NCBI RefSeq assembly: GCF_010586825.1
Contig: NZ_JAAAGB010000017.1
Coordinates: forward strand, 1-64,000
Reading direction: 5' to 3'
Length of the DNA stretch: 64,000 nucleotides
Origin: Draconibacterium mangrovi
GTDB lineage: Bacteria; Bacteroidota; Bacteroidia; Bacteroidales; Prolixibacteraceae
Made by a program: the position numbers and the translations under genes. Each line of letters starts with the position of its first letter. The stretch's first letter is position 1. The notes under the pieces are model-generated. The model did no database searches. It had not been told where the DNA came from and saw nothing but the letters and a program-made list of their open reading frames with translations. Of this stretch, positions 44,183 through 51,214 are shown piece by piece.

Positions 44183-44431
44183 ATGGAAATTTTAAAAGTA
44201 GTTTTATTGGCAGTTGCCTTGTTAGGCATCGGAATGCTGGGAATGACGATGAGGATTGTTTTTCTTAAAGGAGGAAAATTCCCGAATACGCACGTTGGTG
44301 GAAACGCGTATCTAAAGAAAAACGGTGTTTATTGTGCAACCACGCAAGATAAATTGGCACAGCGAGAGGCCAGAAAAGAACTGCAATTCAAAAAATTGAA
44401 TTTAATAACAGATACAGAAGCCGGTAAATAA
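44183..44431 (+). CDS. Small single-pass membrane protein, NqrM-like layout
   Basis: 82 residues. One N-terminal membrane helix (3-28) is followed by a conserved-looking segment: FLKGGKFPNTHVGGN, then GVYCATTQDK with a single Cys. I recall short proteins of this layout across Bacteroidota as 'membrane or secreted protein'. The size, N-terminal helix and cytoplasmic Cys motif recall NqrM (DUF539), the Na+-NQR maturation factor, although NqrM has four Cys. The gene is tail to tail with apbE, 9 bp apart; ApbE flavinylates NqrC. The link is an inference. The stop codon lies inside the terminator hairpin at 44418-44442. Confidence 0.6.
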   Translation: MEILKVVLLAVALLGIGMLGMTMRIVFLKGGKFPNTHVGGNAYLKKNGVYCATTQDKLAQREARKELQFKKLNLITDTEAGK

Positions 44432-44442
44432 CCGGCTTTTTT
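44418..44442 (+). terminator. Terminator overlapping the stop of the small membrane protein
   Basis: An 8-bp stem AAGCCGGT / ACCGGCTT with a 5-nt loop that contains part of the TAA stop, then six T. It also overlaps the 3' end of apbE on the other strand. Confidence 0.8.
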
Positions 44443-45436
44443 ATTTTCGTAACATTTCGCCAAAACCTTCCGACATGTATACCTGGTTCTCACCATTTTC
44501 GTCGGCATAAATAAAGTAGATTTCCATTCCCGGCACCAGTCGTGCAATTTCAATTCCTGCATCTTTACCCAACACCATAAAAGCAGTGGCAAAAGCATCA
44601 GCAGTCATACAATCGTTGGCAACTACCGTAGAGCTTAACAAACTGTGCTGTACCGGGTATCCTGAAATTGGATCGATGGTGTGGGCATATTTTTTACCTT
44701 CATCTTCATAAAAGTTCAGGTAGTTTCCTGATGTTGCCATCGCGCGGTTTTCCAACATTAAAGCTGCACTTAATTCATTTTCAAAAGGATTTTCAATAGG
44801 CTCGCGAATTCCTATTGTCCACACTTTGCTTTTGTCGTTCGCGCCTTTTGCCACAACTTCGCCGCCAATATCAACCATGTAGTTCAGGCAGCCTTTTTTT
44901 TGCAGAAACTCACCGATCAGGTCGCAAGTGTAACCTTTGGCAATGGCGCTCATATTTATGGTCATGTGCGGATTTTCCTTTAGGATCCTGCCATTTTCCA
45001 GCTTGATCTTTTCATATCCACAAATTTGCTTTAAGGAATCCACCTTTTCATTTGTCATTTTTTGCCGGTCCTCGGGTCCAAATCCCCATGCGCTAATAAG
45101 CGGACCTGCGGTAATATCGAAAGCACCATTGGTAATTTTTGCAATTTCCTCAGCTTTTAAAAAGCAGGTTACAAATTCAGGTTCAAGCTCAACGGGAGTA
45201 TTGTTATTTACTTTTGAGATGGTTGCCTCTTTGTCGTAGTGCGAAAAAATGCGCGACAGGCGTTGCAGCTCCTCGTCAATTTCCGTTTGCAGGTCTTCGC
45301 CGTTTGGACTTTCATATTTAATGCTGTAATAGGTGCCGTATATGGTTCCGTTATTGGCAATGTATTTCGAAGTGCCGGTGTTACAAGCTTGAAAAATAAA
45401 GATCAATCCAATTAGGAGAAGTATTCGCTGATTCAT
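44441..45436 (-). CDS. apbE: FAD:protein FMN transferase, lipoprotein (first of two apbE genes)
   Basis: 331 residues. Lipobox FQAC (Cys18) predicts a lipid-anchored periplasmic enzyme. ApbE motifs: SKYIANNGTIYGTYYSIKY opening, FDITAGPLISAWGFG, INMSAIAKGYTCDLIGEFL, YMVDIGGEVVAKG, and HTIDPISGYPVQHSLLSSTVVANDCMTADAFATAF with the Asp that binds Mg2+. It attaches FMN to Thr or Ser of targets such as NqrC and RnfG. No Nqr genes are in the window, but the small protein on its other side has an NqrM-like layout. Confidence 0.92.
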   Translation of the reverse strand: MNQRILLLIGLIFIFQACNTGTSKYIANNGTIYGTYYSIKYESPNGEDLQTEIDEELQRLSRIFSHYDKEATISKVNNNTPVELEPEFVTCFLKAEEIAKITNGAFDITAGPLISAWGFGPEDRQKMTNEKVDSLKQICGYEKIKLENGRILKENPHMTINMSAIAKGYTCDLIGEFLQKKGCLNYMVDIGGEVVAKGANDKSKVWTIGIREPIENPFENELSAALMLENRAMATSGNYLNFYEDEGKKYAHTIDPISGYPVQHSLLSSTVVANDCMTADAFATAFMVLGKDAGIEIARLVPGMEIYFIYADENGENQVYMSEGFGEMLRK

Positions 45437-45535
45437 TTTTACGCATTTGAATTTGTTGCGAATTTAGGAAATTTATGCGCAAGGGGCAGTACTGCATAAC
45501 TGAAAAACCAGAGAAGTTTTAATGAAAGCTCTCAA

Positions 45536-45979
45536 TTATCTTTCAGTCATTAAATCAATCAGGCGGTTAAGTTTTTCGCGGAGGTCGATCAGTTCATCCA
45601 CCGAAATTTTATCGGTATCAAGTTGAGCAACCAGTTTTTCCGGTATTTCGGCTGCAAGAGTGCGCAACTGTAACCCTTTGTCTGTTAGACTAACAGTTAC
45701 TTTTCGTTCATCTTCATCTGATCGGGTACGTTTTACAATTCCCTGCACTTCCATCCTTTTTAAAAGCGGAGTGATGGTGTTAGTGTTCAGTATCAGTTTT
45801 TTTGCAATTGTATTTACCGGCATGGAATCGTGTTCCCAAAGCACCATTAAAACCAGGTATTGCGGGTAAGTAATTCCCAGCTCGTCGAGCATTGGCTGAT
45901 ACGTGCGTGTTATCAGGCGCGATGCTGCATAAATGGGGAAACAAAGCTGATTACTGAGTTTTAGCTGTTCGAATTCCAT
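45536..45979 (-). CDS. ohrR: OhrR-type MarR regulator (one-Cys peroxide sensor)
   Basis: 147 residues. LSNQLCFPIYAASR places a single Cys at position 13, where OhrR senses organic peroxides. Tyr residues of the sensing pocket follow (TYQPMLDELGITYPQY). The winged HTH spans about 45-105 (VNTIAKKLILNTNTITPLLKRME, then the wing SDEDERKVTVSLTDKG). No second Cys is present, so it is the one-Cys kind that needs a small thiol for its disulfide. It lies 95 bp downstream of a glutathione peroxidase gene whose promoter carries paired boxes that fit an OhrR-type operator. Confidence 0.87.
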   Translation of the reverse strand: MEFEQLKLSNQLCFPIYAASRLITRTYQPMLDELGITYPQYLVLMVLWEHDSMPVNTIAKKLILNTNTITPLLKRMEVQGIVKRTRSDEDERKVTVSLTDKGLQLRTLAAEIPEKLVAQLDTDKISVDELIDLREKLNRLIDLMTER

Positions 45980-45996
45980 GTTATTTATTTTTTGTG

Positions 45997-46004
45997 CAAA
46001 GATA
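45997..46004 (-). promoter_or_regulatory. -7 element of ohrR
   Basis: On the minus strand TATCTTTG matches TAnnTTTG, 17 bp upstream of the ohrR start. No -33 at 19 nt. Confidence 0.5.
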
Positions 46005-46044
46005 AAAAATGAAGTCGCTGAAGTGTGTCAACAACGGCTTCATT
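46003..46044 (-). terminator. Hairpin between gpx and ohrR
   Basis: Read on the minus strand: AATGAAGCCG pairs with CGACTTCATT (one mismatch) and a T run follows. It can end the gpx transcript or attenuate read-through into ohrR. Confidence 0.65.
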
Positions 46045-46074
46045 TACTGTTATTAATCTTCGTTTATTTTTTAT

Positions 46075-46560
46075 TTAAATCTGTAAAAGTTTTGCAATGT
46101 GGCCTTCCAGTTTTTCGGGTTTTGTAGTTGGCGCAAATCGTTTTACCGGGTTACCTTCAGCATCGATCAGAAACTTTGTAAAATTCCATTTGATCTTACT
46201 TCCCAAAATTCCGCCCAGTTCTTTTTTCAGGTATTTGTAAATGGGGTGGGCGTTATCACCGTTTACATCTATTTTCGAGAACATTGGGAATGTTACACCA
46301 TAGTTGAGCAGGCAACCTTCGGCAATTGATTTTTCGTCGCCGGGTTCCTGGTTGGCAAACTGGTTACACGGAAATCCGAGAATTACCAATCCTTTGTCTT
46401 TGTACTCTTTGTAAAGTTTTTCCAGCCCTTCAAACTGTGGTGTTAAGCCACAGTTACTGGCGGTGTTCACTACTAAAACCGTTTTCCCTTTGTAACTGTC
46501 CATGGCAACTTCTTTGCCCTGTAAACTTGTTGCTGAAAATTGATAAAAATTGTTTTCCAT
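46075..46560 (-). CDS. gpx: Thioredoxin-type glutathione peroxidase
   Basis: 161 residues. Peroxidatic Cys37 in [16 protein letters not shown], the GFPCNQF loop and Cys83 in [12 protein letters not shown], the position of the resolving Cys in thioredoxin-dependent two-Cys peroxidases (yeast Gpx3 Cys82). The catalytic Trp lies in [12 protein letters not shown]. It reduces organic or lipid hydroperoxides with thioredoxin in the cytoplasm. It is upstream of ohrR on the same strand and has a consensus promoter flanked by two identical-looking boxes, so peroxide induction is likely. Confidence 0.92.
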   Translation of the reverse strand: MENNFYQFSATSLQGKEVAMDSYKGKTVLVVNTASNCGLTPQFEGLEKLYKEYKDKGLVILGFPCNQFANQEPGDEKSIAEGCLLNYGVTFPMFSKIDVNGDNAHPIYKYLKKELGGILGSKIKWNFTKFLIDAEGNPVKRFAPTTKPEKLEGHIAKLLQI

Positions 46561-46595
46561 TGTTTAATTGTTTTCTTATTTGTCTTTTTTTTAAA

Positions 46596-46646
46596 ATGTC
46601 GTACGCGATACAAATATAAAAACAATATTTAATGTCGCAAGCGATA
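46596..46646 (-). promoter_or_regulatory. gpx promoter with twin 15-bp operator boxes
   Basis: Minus-strand promoter: CTTG (46638-46641), 19 nt, TATATTTG (46611-46618). Box 1 ATGTCGTACGCGATA (46596-46610) abuts the downstream side of the -7. Box 2 ATGTCGCAAGCGATA (46632-46646) covers the -33. They differ at 2 of 15 positions and each has a TGTCG / CGATA near-dyad. Best candidate binding sites for the OhrR-type regulator. Confidence 0.7.
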
Positions 46647-46696
46647 TAAAATAAATAGTAATAAAAAGTGGGGATAAATTCATATTTCGAAAAACT

Positions 46697-46714
46697 GTTC
46701 GTACTTTTGCGAAC
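46697..46714 (+). promoter_or_regulatory. arsR promoter with operator spanning the -7
   Basis: Arms GTTCG (46697-46701) and CGAAC (46710-46714), extendable by one T/A pair, enclose the 8-bp -7 element TACTTTTG (46702-46709). A repressor on the dyad would mask the promoter. Related dyads lie at 47050-47067 and 48753-48770. Confidence 0.72.
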
Positions 46715-46733
46715 AACGAACAATGTAAGTTAC

Positions 46734-47033
46734 ATGGAAGTACAAATTATTACAGATCAGCAGCAAAAAATAGCCCGTTATGCAAAAGCACTCGGACATC
46801 CTGTGCGTGTGTATGTATTGCAATTGCTGGGCAAACAGAGTTGTTGCTACAGTGGCGATTTAAGTGACGAGCTGCCAATTGCAAAGTCAACTTTGTCGCA
46901 ACATTTAAAAGAATTAAAGGATGCAGGATTGATTCAGGGCGAAATTGAAGCTCCTCGAATTAAATACTGTGTGAACAAAGAAAACTGGGTTGAAGCGCAG
47001 GAGTTGTTTAAAGATTTTCTGAAATTAGATTAA
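46734..47033 (+). CDS. arsR: ArsR-family repressor of the organoarsenical cluster
   Basis: 99 residues from the ATG at 46734. The frame extends upstream through the operator, which rules out earlier starts. Winged HTH (residues 15-85: AKALGHPVRVYVLQLLG, KSTLSQHLKELKDAGLIQGE). Cys37, Cys38 and Cys79 are placed where metalloid ligands could meet at the dimer or wing. The second ArsR at 53043 has Cys at the equivalents of 37 and 79. It heads the arsE-arsF-arsG-BFD unit and overlaps its own promoter dyad, so autoregulation is expected. Confidence 0.87.
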   Translation: MEVQIITDQQQKIARYAKALGHPVRVYVLQLLGKQSCCYSGDLSDELPIAKSTLSQHLKELKDAGLIQGEIEAPRIKYCVNKENWVEAQELFKDFLKLD

Positions 47034-47049
47034 AAAATTTGAGAAAATA

Positions 47050-47067
47050 GTTCGTGAAACAGCGAGC
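47050..47067 (+). promoter_or_regulatory. Second copy of the ArsR dyad, before arsE
   Basis: GTTCG (47050-47054), 8 nt, CGAGC (47063-47067): the same spacing as the arsR operator with one mismatch in the right arm. There is no -7 element in the spacer, so it may be an auxiliary site. Confidence 0.5.
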
Positions 47068-47094
47068 AATAAATCAAAAAAAAACCAAAGGAAG

Positions 47095-47328
47095 ATGGAT
47101 ATAAAAGTTTTAGGACCCGGCTGTGCAAAGTGCAAAAAGCTGGAACAACTAACAAGAACTGCAGTAAATGAGCTAGGCATTGAAGCCACAATCGAAAAAG
47201 TGGAAGACATTTACAAGATTATGCAATTTGGTGTGATGAGCACTCCGGGTTTAGTAGTAGATAATAAAGTTGTATTAACCGGGCGTTTACCAAAATCGGA
47301 CGAATTAAAACAATTGTTAAGCGAATAA
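47095..47328 (+). CDS. Small thioredoxin-like disulfide protein, ArsE-like
   Basis: 77 residues with a thioredoxin fold: MDIKVLGPGCAKCKKLEQL gives an active-site Cys10-x2-Cys13, and MSTPGLVVDNKVV holds the cis-Pro. It belongs to the small redox-active disulfide protein family. Position upstream of ArsF- and ArsG-like genes matches the arsEFG organoarsenical operon reported from Shewanella, where ArsE and ArsF reduce nitroaromatic arsenicals. Spacing to arsF is 22 bp. Activity is inferred from gene order. Confidence 0.8.
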   Translation: MDIKVLGPGCAKCKKLEQLTRTAVNELGIEATIEKVEDIYKIMQFGVMSTPGLVVDNKVVLTGRLPKSDELKQLLSE

Positions 47329-47350
47329 TCAACCGACAAAAACTTATAAA

Positions 47351-47749
47351 ATGAAAACCGTACTTTTTATTATGCTTGCCCTTTTTGTGTCTGTTTCAGC
47401 ACAAACTTATGGAGCAACAACTCAAAAACCGGATAGTGCCAAAAAGGAGATTCTTTATTTCCACAATACCAGACGCTGTGCGACATGCAAAGCCATTGAG
47501 GCAGAGACTAAAAAGGTGTTGGATGAGAATTTCTCCAACGAAGTCAAAAATGGAAAAATTGTATTTAGCGAATACAATGCAGAAGACAAATCAAATAAAG
47601 AATTGGTAAAGGAACTGGGAGTAACCGGTACTGCATTAATTATTGTTGAAGGGGATAAGAAAACAGACCTTACCAGTAAAGGATTTATGTACGCGGTTAA
47701 ACAACCGGAAAAGCTTCGCAAAGCGATAATAAAAGCACTGGAAGAATAG
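47351..47749 (+). CDS. arsF: ArsF-family nitrophenyl-compound reductase subunit
   Basis: 132 residues. The signal peptide (1-18, ending SVSAQ) exports it. The active-site Cys43-x2-Cys46 lies in FHNTRRCATCKAIE, followed by a thioredoxin-like fold with ELGVTGTALIIVEGD. It matches the ArsF family of arsEFG clusters. The next gene starts 1 bp after the stop, so translation is probably coupled. It would be the envelope-side redox partner of the DsbD-like ArsG. Confidence 0.83.
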   Translation: MKTVLFIMLALFVSVSAQTYGATTQKPDSAKKEILYFHNTRRCATCKAIEAETKKVLDENFSNEVKNGKIVFSEYNAEDKSNKELVKELGVTGTALIIVEGDKKTDLTSKGFMYAVKQPEKLRKAIIKALEE

Positions 47750-47750
47750 A

Positions 47751-48458
47751 ATGGAAACATTTCTGACTTCACTATATGAGAATTCCGGAATACCGCTTCT
47801 TTCGGCTTTTATACTTGGATTGTTAACCGCAATCGGTCCTTGTTCAATGGCCACCAACATTACGGCCATTGGATTCATTAGCAAAGATATTGGCCAAAAG
47901 AAACAGGTTTTTTTTAGTGGTGTAGTTTATACCTTGGGCAGGGCAGCATCGTATTGGTTGTTGGCTTTTATTTTATTTATCGGAGCCGATCAGTTTAGTC
48001 TTTCCTACTTTTTTCAATCGTACGGCGAAAAAATTGTTGGACCACTATTGATTCTTATCGGACTGATTATGTTGGGTGTAATCAAGATAAATTTTCCGGG
48101 GCTGACAAAATTTTCCAAACGGTTGGAAGAAAAGAATAAGTGGAATTTCTGGAATGTATTCCTGTTGGGAATGGTTTTCGCTTTGGCTTTTTGTCCGTAT
48201 AGCGGAGCATTTTATTTCGGAATGCTGATTCCCATGTCTATCGGATCGGTGCAGGGATTGGTATTGCCGCTGGCTTTTGCATTTGCCACAGGAATTCCGG
48301 TACTAATTATTGCCTGGCTGCTGGCCTATACAATTAGTGGTGTTAGTTCGTTTTACAACGTTCTGAAAAGTGTTGAGATTTGGATGCGCCGCGTAATTGC
48401 GGTGTTGTTTATCGGGGTGGGTATTTATTACATTCTGGTCATGTTTGTATTGCCATGA
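47751..48458 (+). CDS. arsG: ArsG-family permease (DsbD/CcdA fold)
   Basis: 235 residues, six membrane segments. LLTAIGPCSMATN (Cys31) and ALAFCPYSGAFYFGML (Cys148) are the two conserved Cys-Pro regions of the CcdA/DsbD transmembrane electron-transfer domain. ArsG of arsEFG is reported to export aromatic aminobenzyl arsenicals, but its DsbD-type cysteines also fit electron transfer to periplasmic ArsF. It overlaps the next gene by 4 bp (ATGA). Confidence 0.83.
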   Translation: METFLTSLYENSGIPLLSAFILGLLTAIGPCSMATNITAIGFISKDIGQKKQVFFSGVVYTLGRAASYWLLAFILFIGADQFSLSYFFQSYGEKIVGPLLILIGLIMLGVIKINFPGLTKFSKRLEEKNKWNFWNVFLLGMVFALAFCPYSGAFYFGMLIPMSIGSVQGLVLPLAFAFATGIPVLIIAWLLAYTISGVSSFYNVLKSVEIWMRRVIAVLFIGVGIYYILVMFVLP

Positions 48459-48679
48459 GTAAGATAATTTGTTATTGTAAAAATATTAGCGAAGCAGAAA
48501 TTAGGTCTGCAATGGATAAAGGTGCTAAAAGCTTGCAGGATATAAAGGATACAACCGGAGCGTGTACCGGATCGGATTGTAAAACGCTAAATCCTTCAGG
48601 AAAATGTTGTGCCGATGATATTCGCCAGATATTGGGAGAACAGAAGCCTGAAAAGCCAAAGTGCTGCTGTTGTGGCTAA
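48455..48679 (+). CDS. BFD-type [2Fe-2S] protein with four-cysteine tail
   Basis: 74 residues from the ATG at 48455, which overlaps the arsG stop. Cys6 and Cys8 (CYC) and Cys37 and Cys42 (CTGSDC) match the CxC...Cx4C ligand set of BFD-like [2Fe-2S] domains, with the ISEAEIRSAMDKGAKSLQDI helix pair between. Cys51 and Cys52 are extra. The protein ends in KPKCCCCG (Cys70-73), an added thiol cluster that could hold As(III) or another soft metal. It is translationally coupled to arsG. The chaperone or electron-carrier role is inference. Confidence 0.78.
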   Translation: MSKIICYCKNISEAEIRSAMDKGAKSLQDIKDTTGACTGSDCKTLNPSGKCCADDIRQILGEQKPEKPKCCCCG

Positions 48680-48752
48680 TTTTTATGGCTGTGAATAAAC
48701 CAGAGACCAGGATTTAAAAGCTGTTATTGAGATAAAAAATTTTAAAAGAATA

Positions 48753-48770
48753 GTTCGTAAAAATACGAAT
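48753..48770 (+). promoter_or_regulatory. Third ArsR dyad, upstream of arsP
   Basis: GTTCG (48753-48757), 8 nt, CGAAT (48766-48770), 10 bp before the arsP start. Same spacing as the arsR operator; the outer base pair is mismatched. It suggests that arsP has a separately controlled promoter, though no -7 consensus is seen. Confidence 0.5.
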
Positions 48771-48779
48771 AGAAAAAAG

Positions 48780-49823
48780 ATGATTGAGAAAGTGATAACA
48801 CTAAACAGAAAAACAAACGGTTGGTTACTCCCGCTTTTTATGTTACCCGTTTGGTTATTGTTATACATGAACCTGCAAAACATTGCCGATTTAATTATCG
48901 ACGATGTGGCAGGGATGCCCGCCGGAAAACATTTAACCGAAACACTGCGCTTTTTTATTTTCGAAGTGCCAAAAGTGATGCTACTGCTAGTGCTTATTAT
49001 TTTCGGAGTTGGAATTATTCGCAGCTATTTCTCTACAGAGAAGACAAGGAAAATGCTGCAGGGAAAATCCTTGTTTACCGGAAATGTAATGGCGGCATTG
49101 TTAGGAATTGTAACTCCTTTTTGTTCGTGTTCGGCCATCCCTTTGTTTCTGGGATTTGTTGAGGCTGGTATTCCCATTGGCGTTACCTTTTCGTTTTTAA
49201 TCGCGGCACCTATGGTAAACGAGGTGGCGCTGGTTTTACTGGTTGGTTTATTCGGCTGGAAAGTGGCGCTTATTTATGTTGGCACCGGTTTAACTATAGC
49301 AATTCTTTCGGGCTGGCTGATAGGCAAACTTAAAATGGAAAAATATGTCGCCGAGTGGGTTTACAGCGTAAAAGCAAATGCTGCAGCAGGAGAAGATGAA
49401 AAGCTTTCGTTTGGTGGCCGTATTCAGAAAGGATTTGATTCGGTTCGAGAAATTGTTGGTAAAATATGGATATATATTATTATCGGTATTGCCGTTGGGG
49501 CAGGAGCACATGGTTATGTTCCTCAAGATTTTCTTAGTTCCTTGCTTGGAAAGGAAAACTGGTATGGTGTTCCGCTGGCTATTTTAATGGGCGTTCCCAT
49601 GTACTCCAACGCAGCCGGAATCATCCCAATTGTAAGTGTACTCATCGAAAAAGGTGTGTCGCTGGGCACTGCACTGGCATTTATGATGTCGGTAATCGCC
49701 TTGTCGCTCCCCGAAATAATCATCCTGAAAAAGGTATTAAAGTGGCAGTTAATAGCTGCGTTTGTGGGTATTGTTGCTGCCGGAATTGTAATTGTAGGAT
49801 TCATTTTTAACTACGTGATGTAA
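48780..49823 (+). CDS. arsP: ArsP-type permease (DUF318 family)
   Basis: 347 residues and about eight membrane segments. VTPFCSCSAIPLFLGFVEAG (Cys115, Cys117) is the conserved DUF318/ArsP motif and GVPMYSNAAGIIPIVSVLIEKG repeats the half-domain. ArsP exports trivalent organoarsenicals such as methylarsenite and reduced roxarsone. Other DUF318 members are of unknown substrate, but the arsEFG context and the dyad upstream make organoarsenical export likely. Confidence 0.83.
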   Translation: MIEKVITLNRKTNGWLLPLFMLPVWLLLYMNLQNIADLIIDDVAGMPAGKHLTETLRFFIFEVPKVMLLLVLIIFGVGIIRSYFSTEKTRKMLQGKSLFTGNVMAALLGIVTPFCSCSAIPLFLGFVEAGIPIGVTFSFLIAAPMVNEVALVLLVGLFGWKVALIYVGTGLTIAILSGWLIGKLKMEKYVAEWVYSVKANAAAGEDEKLSFGGRIQKGFDSVREIVGKIWIYIIIGIAVGAGAHGYVPQDFLSSLLGKENWYGVPLAILMGVPMYSNAAGIIPIVSVLIEKGVSLGTALAFMMSVIALSLPEIIILKKVLKWQLIAAFVGIVAAGIVIVGFIFNYVM

Positions 49824-49853
49824 TTGTTTCAACTAACGATAAAACTCAAAAAG

Positions 49854-50627
49854 ATGAAAACAAAAACCATTGGATTTATTGGTGGCGGAAGGATCACTAA
49901 GATCTTTTTGCAGGCGTTTAAAAACAAAAAAGTTGCTTTTGAGAACGTAAAAGTATTCGAACCAAACAGCGAAACGCTGAGTGCACTCCAGAATTTATTT
50001 CCGGATATTGAAGCTGCTGAGTCGGCACAAGCTGCTGCCAAACAACAATTGGTGGTTTTGGCTGTCCACCCGCCGGTAATGGCCGAAACACTTACAGCTA
50101 TTAAAGATGTTGTATCAGAAGATACGCAGGTGCTTTCGCTGGCGCCAAAAGTTACTATCGAGAAAATTGCCGGTGCTTTGGGAACTTCAAAAGTTGTACG
50201 TATGATTCCTAATGCTACATCCTTCATTAACAAAGGTTATAATCCTGTGGCTTTTCATCCGGAAACCGATAAAAAAGCCAAAAAAGGCTTTATGAAGCTG
50301 GTGAAAGCTTTGGGCAAGAACTTCGAGGTGGAAGAGAATAAACTGGAAGGATATGCGATTGTTTCAGCCATGTTGCCAACCTATTTCTGGTTTCAGTGGG
50401 AAGAAATGCTAAGAGTTGCCGTAGCTACCGGTTTGGATAAAAATGAAGCAAAAAAAGCAGTGGAGGCCACATTGAAAAAATCGCATTCCATTTTCTTTAA
50501 ATCGGGCATGTCGGCCGATGAGGTAAAAGATCTTATTCCGGTAAAACCTATTGGCGATGCCGAAGAGCAGATCAAAGAAATTTATCAGACCAAATTGTTG
50601 GGCTTATACGAGAAAATTAAAGCTTAA
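49854..50627 (+). CDS. Pyrroline-5-carboxylate reductase-like oxidoreductase
   Basis: 257 residues from the ATG at 49854. The upstream TTG at 49824 would add ten basic residues and directly abut arsP. Rossmann motif IGFIGGGRITKIFLQ (residues 5-19), then VVLAVHPPVMAETL and the ProC-like RMIPNATSFINKGYNP segment, with a helical C-terminal domain. Family members reduce pyrroline-5-carboxylate with NADPH, but this copy diverges in the C-terminal proline-binding region (no clear DxVTSPGG motif). It follows arsP by 30 bp. A role with arsenicals is unproven. Confidence 0.75.
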   Translation: MKTKTIGFIGGGRITKIFLQAFKNKKVAFENVKVFEPNSETLSALQNLFPDIEAAESAQAAAKQQLVVLAVHPPVMAETLTAIKDVVSEDTQVLSLAPKVTIEKIAGALGTSKVVRMIPNATSFINKGYNPVAFHPETDKKAKKGFMKLVKALGKNFEVEENKLEGYAIVSAMLPTYFWFQWEEMLRVAVATGLDKNEAKKAVEATLKKSHSIFFKSGMSADEVKDLIPVKPIGDAEEQIKEIYQTKLLGLYEKIKA

Positions 50628-50647
50628 AAGACAAACCATAAAAAACG

Positions 50648-50680
50648 AAAGAGGGTAGTCGTTAAGACTTACCCCCTTTC
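50648..50680 (+). terminator. Terminator of the organoarsenical cluster
   Basis: An imperfect stem (AAAGAGGGTAGTC with GACTTACCCCCTTT) with a 5-nt loop, 20 bp after the last gene. The T run is short. Confidence 0.6.
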
Positions 50681-50719
50681 TATGAACTCATTATGGTTAC
50701 AAAAACAAAAACTCCAGTT

Positions 50720-51112
50720 TTAGTCAGCCATTCCTAAAACAATTTTCAGGTAAAGGGCTTCAGGAAGTAAGGCCGATTTTATCATGTAAAAATCATCGCC
50801 CGGTAATAAAAACGAGATATGGTGAAATCGTACATAGGTGTGGTAAAAAAAGCTGGCCCAGGCAAACTCCGGCGCACGGTCGGGGTAATCGGCCCGAACA
50901 AATTCTTCCAGTGTTAATGTCAGCCGGTCTCCCGCAATTTTTATGTTTCGTGGCGAACGAATGAACAGTGGCGATTGAAGCAAAAGTTCCAGGTTACTTT
51001 CAGGAGTATAGTTCACTTCTGCTATTTCTACCTGGTTTGAACTATCATTAATTTTTTCAAGGTGAATTGCCTGATTTTGTGCGTATTCATTAATATTTTG
51101 TATTGTTCTCAT
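50720..51112 (-). CDS. Hypothetical protein, 130 aa
   Basis: Not recognised. Soluble, no signal peptide. The middle contains LFIRSPRNIKIAGDRLTLTLEEFVRADYPDR and an aromatic-rich stretch (FAWASFFYHTYVRFHHISFL). Codon use is like the neighbours. It lies on the opposite strand from both arsenic clusters. Confidence 0.6.
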   Translation of the reverse strand: MRTIQNINEYAQNQAIHLEKINDSSNQVEIAEVNYTPESNLELLLQSPLFIRSPRNIKIAGDRLTLTLEEFVRADYPDRAPEFAWASFFYHTYVRFHHISFLLPGDDFYMIKSALLPEALYLKIVLGMAD

Positions 51113-51214
51113 GATCGTATTTTTTTAGTGTGAATAATTGTTCTTTCCTGAACGGATGATGAGTATAAACCTGCCAAACTATTTCGGGTTGGCACAGCGA
51201 TACTCGCTTTTAGA

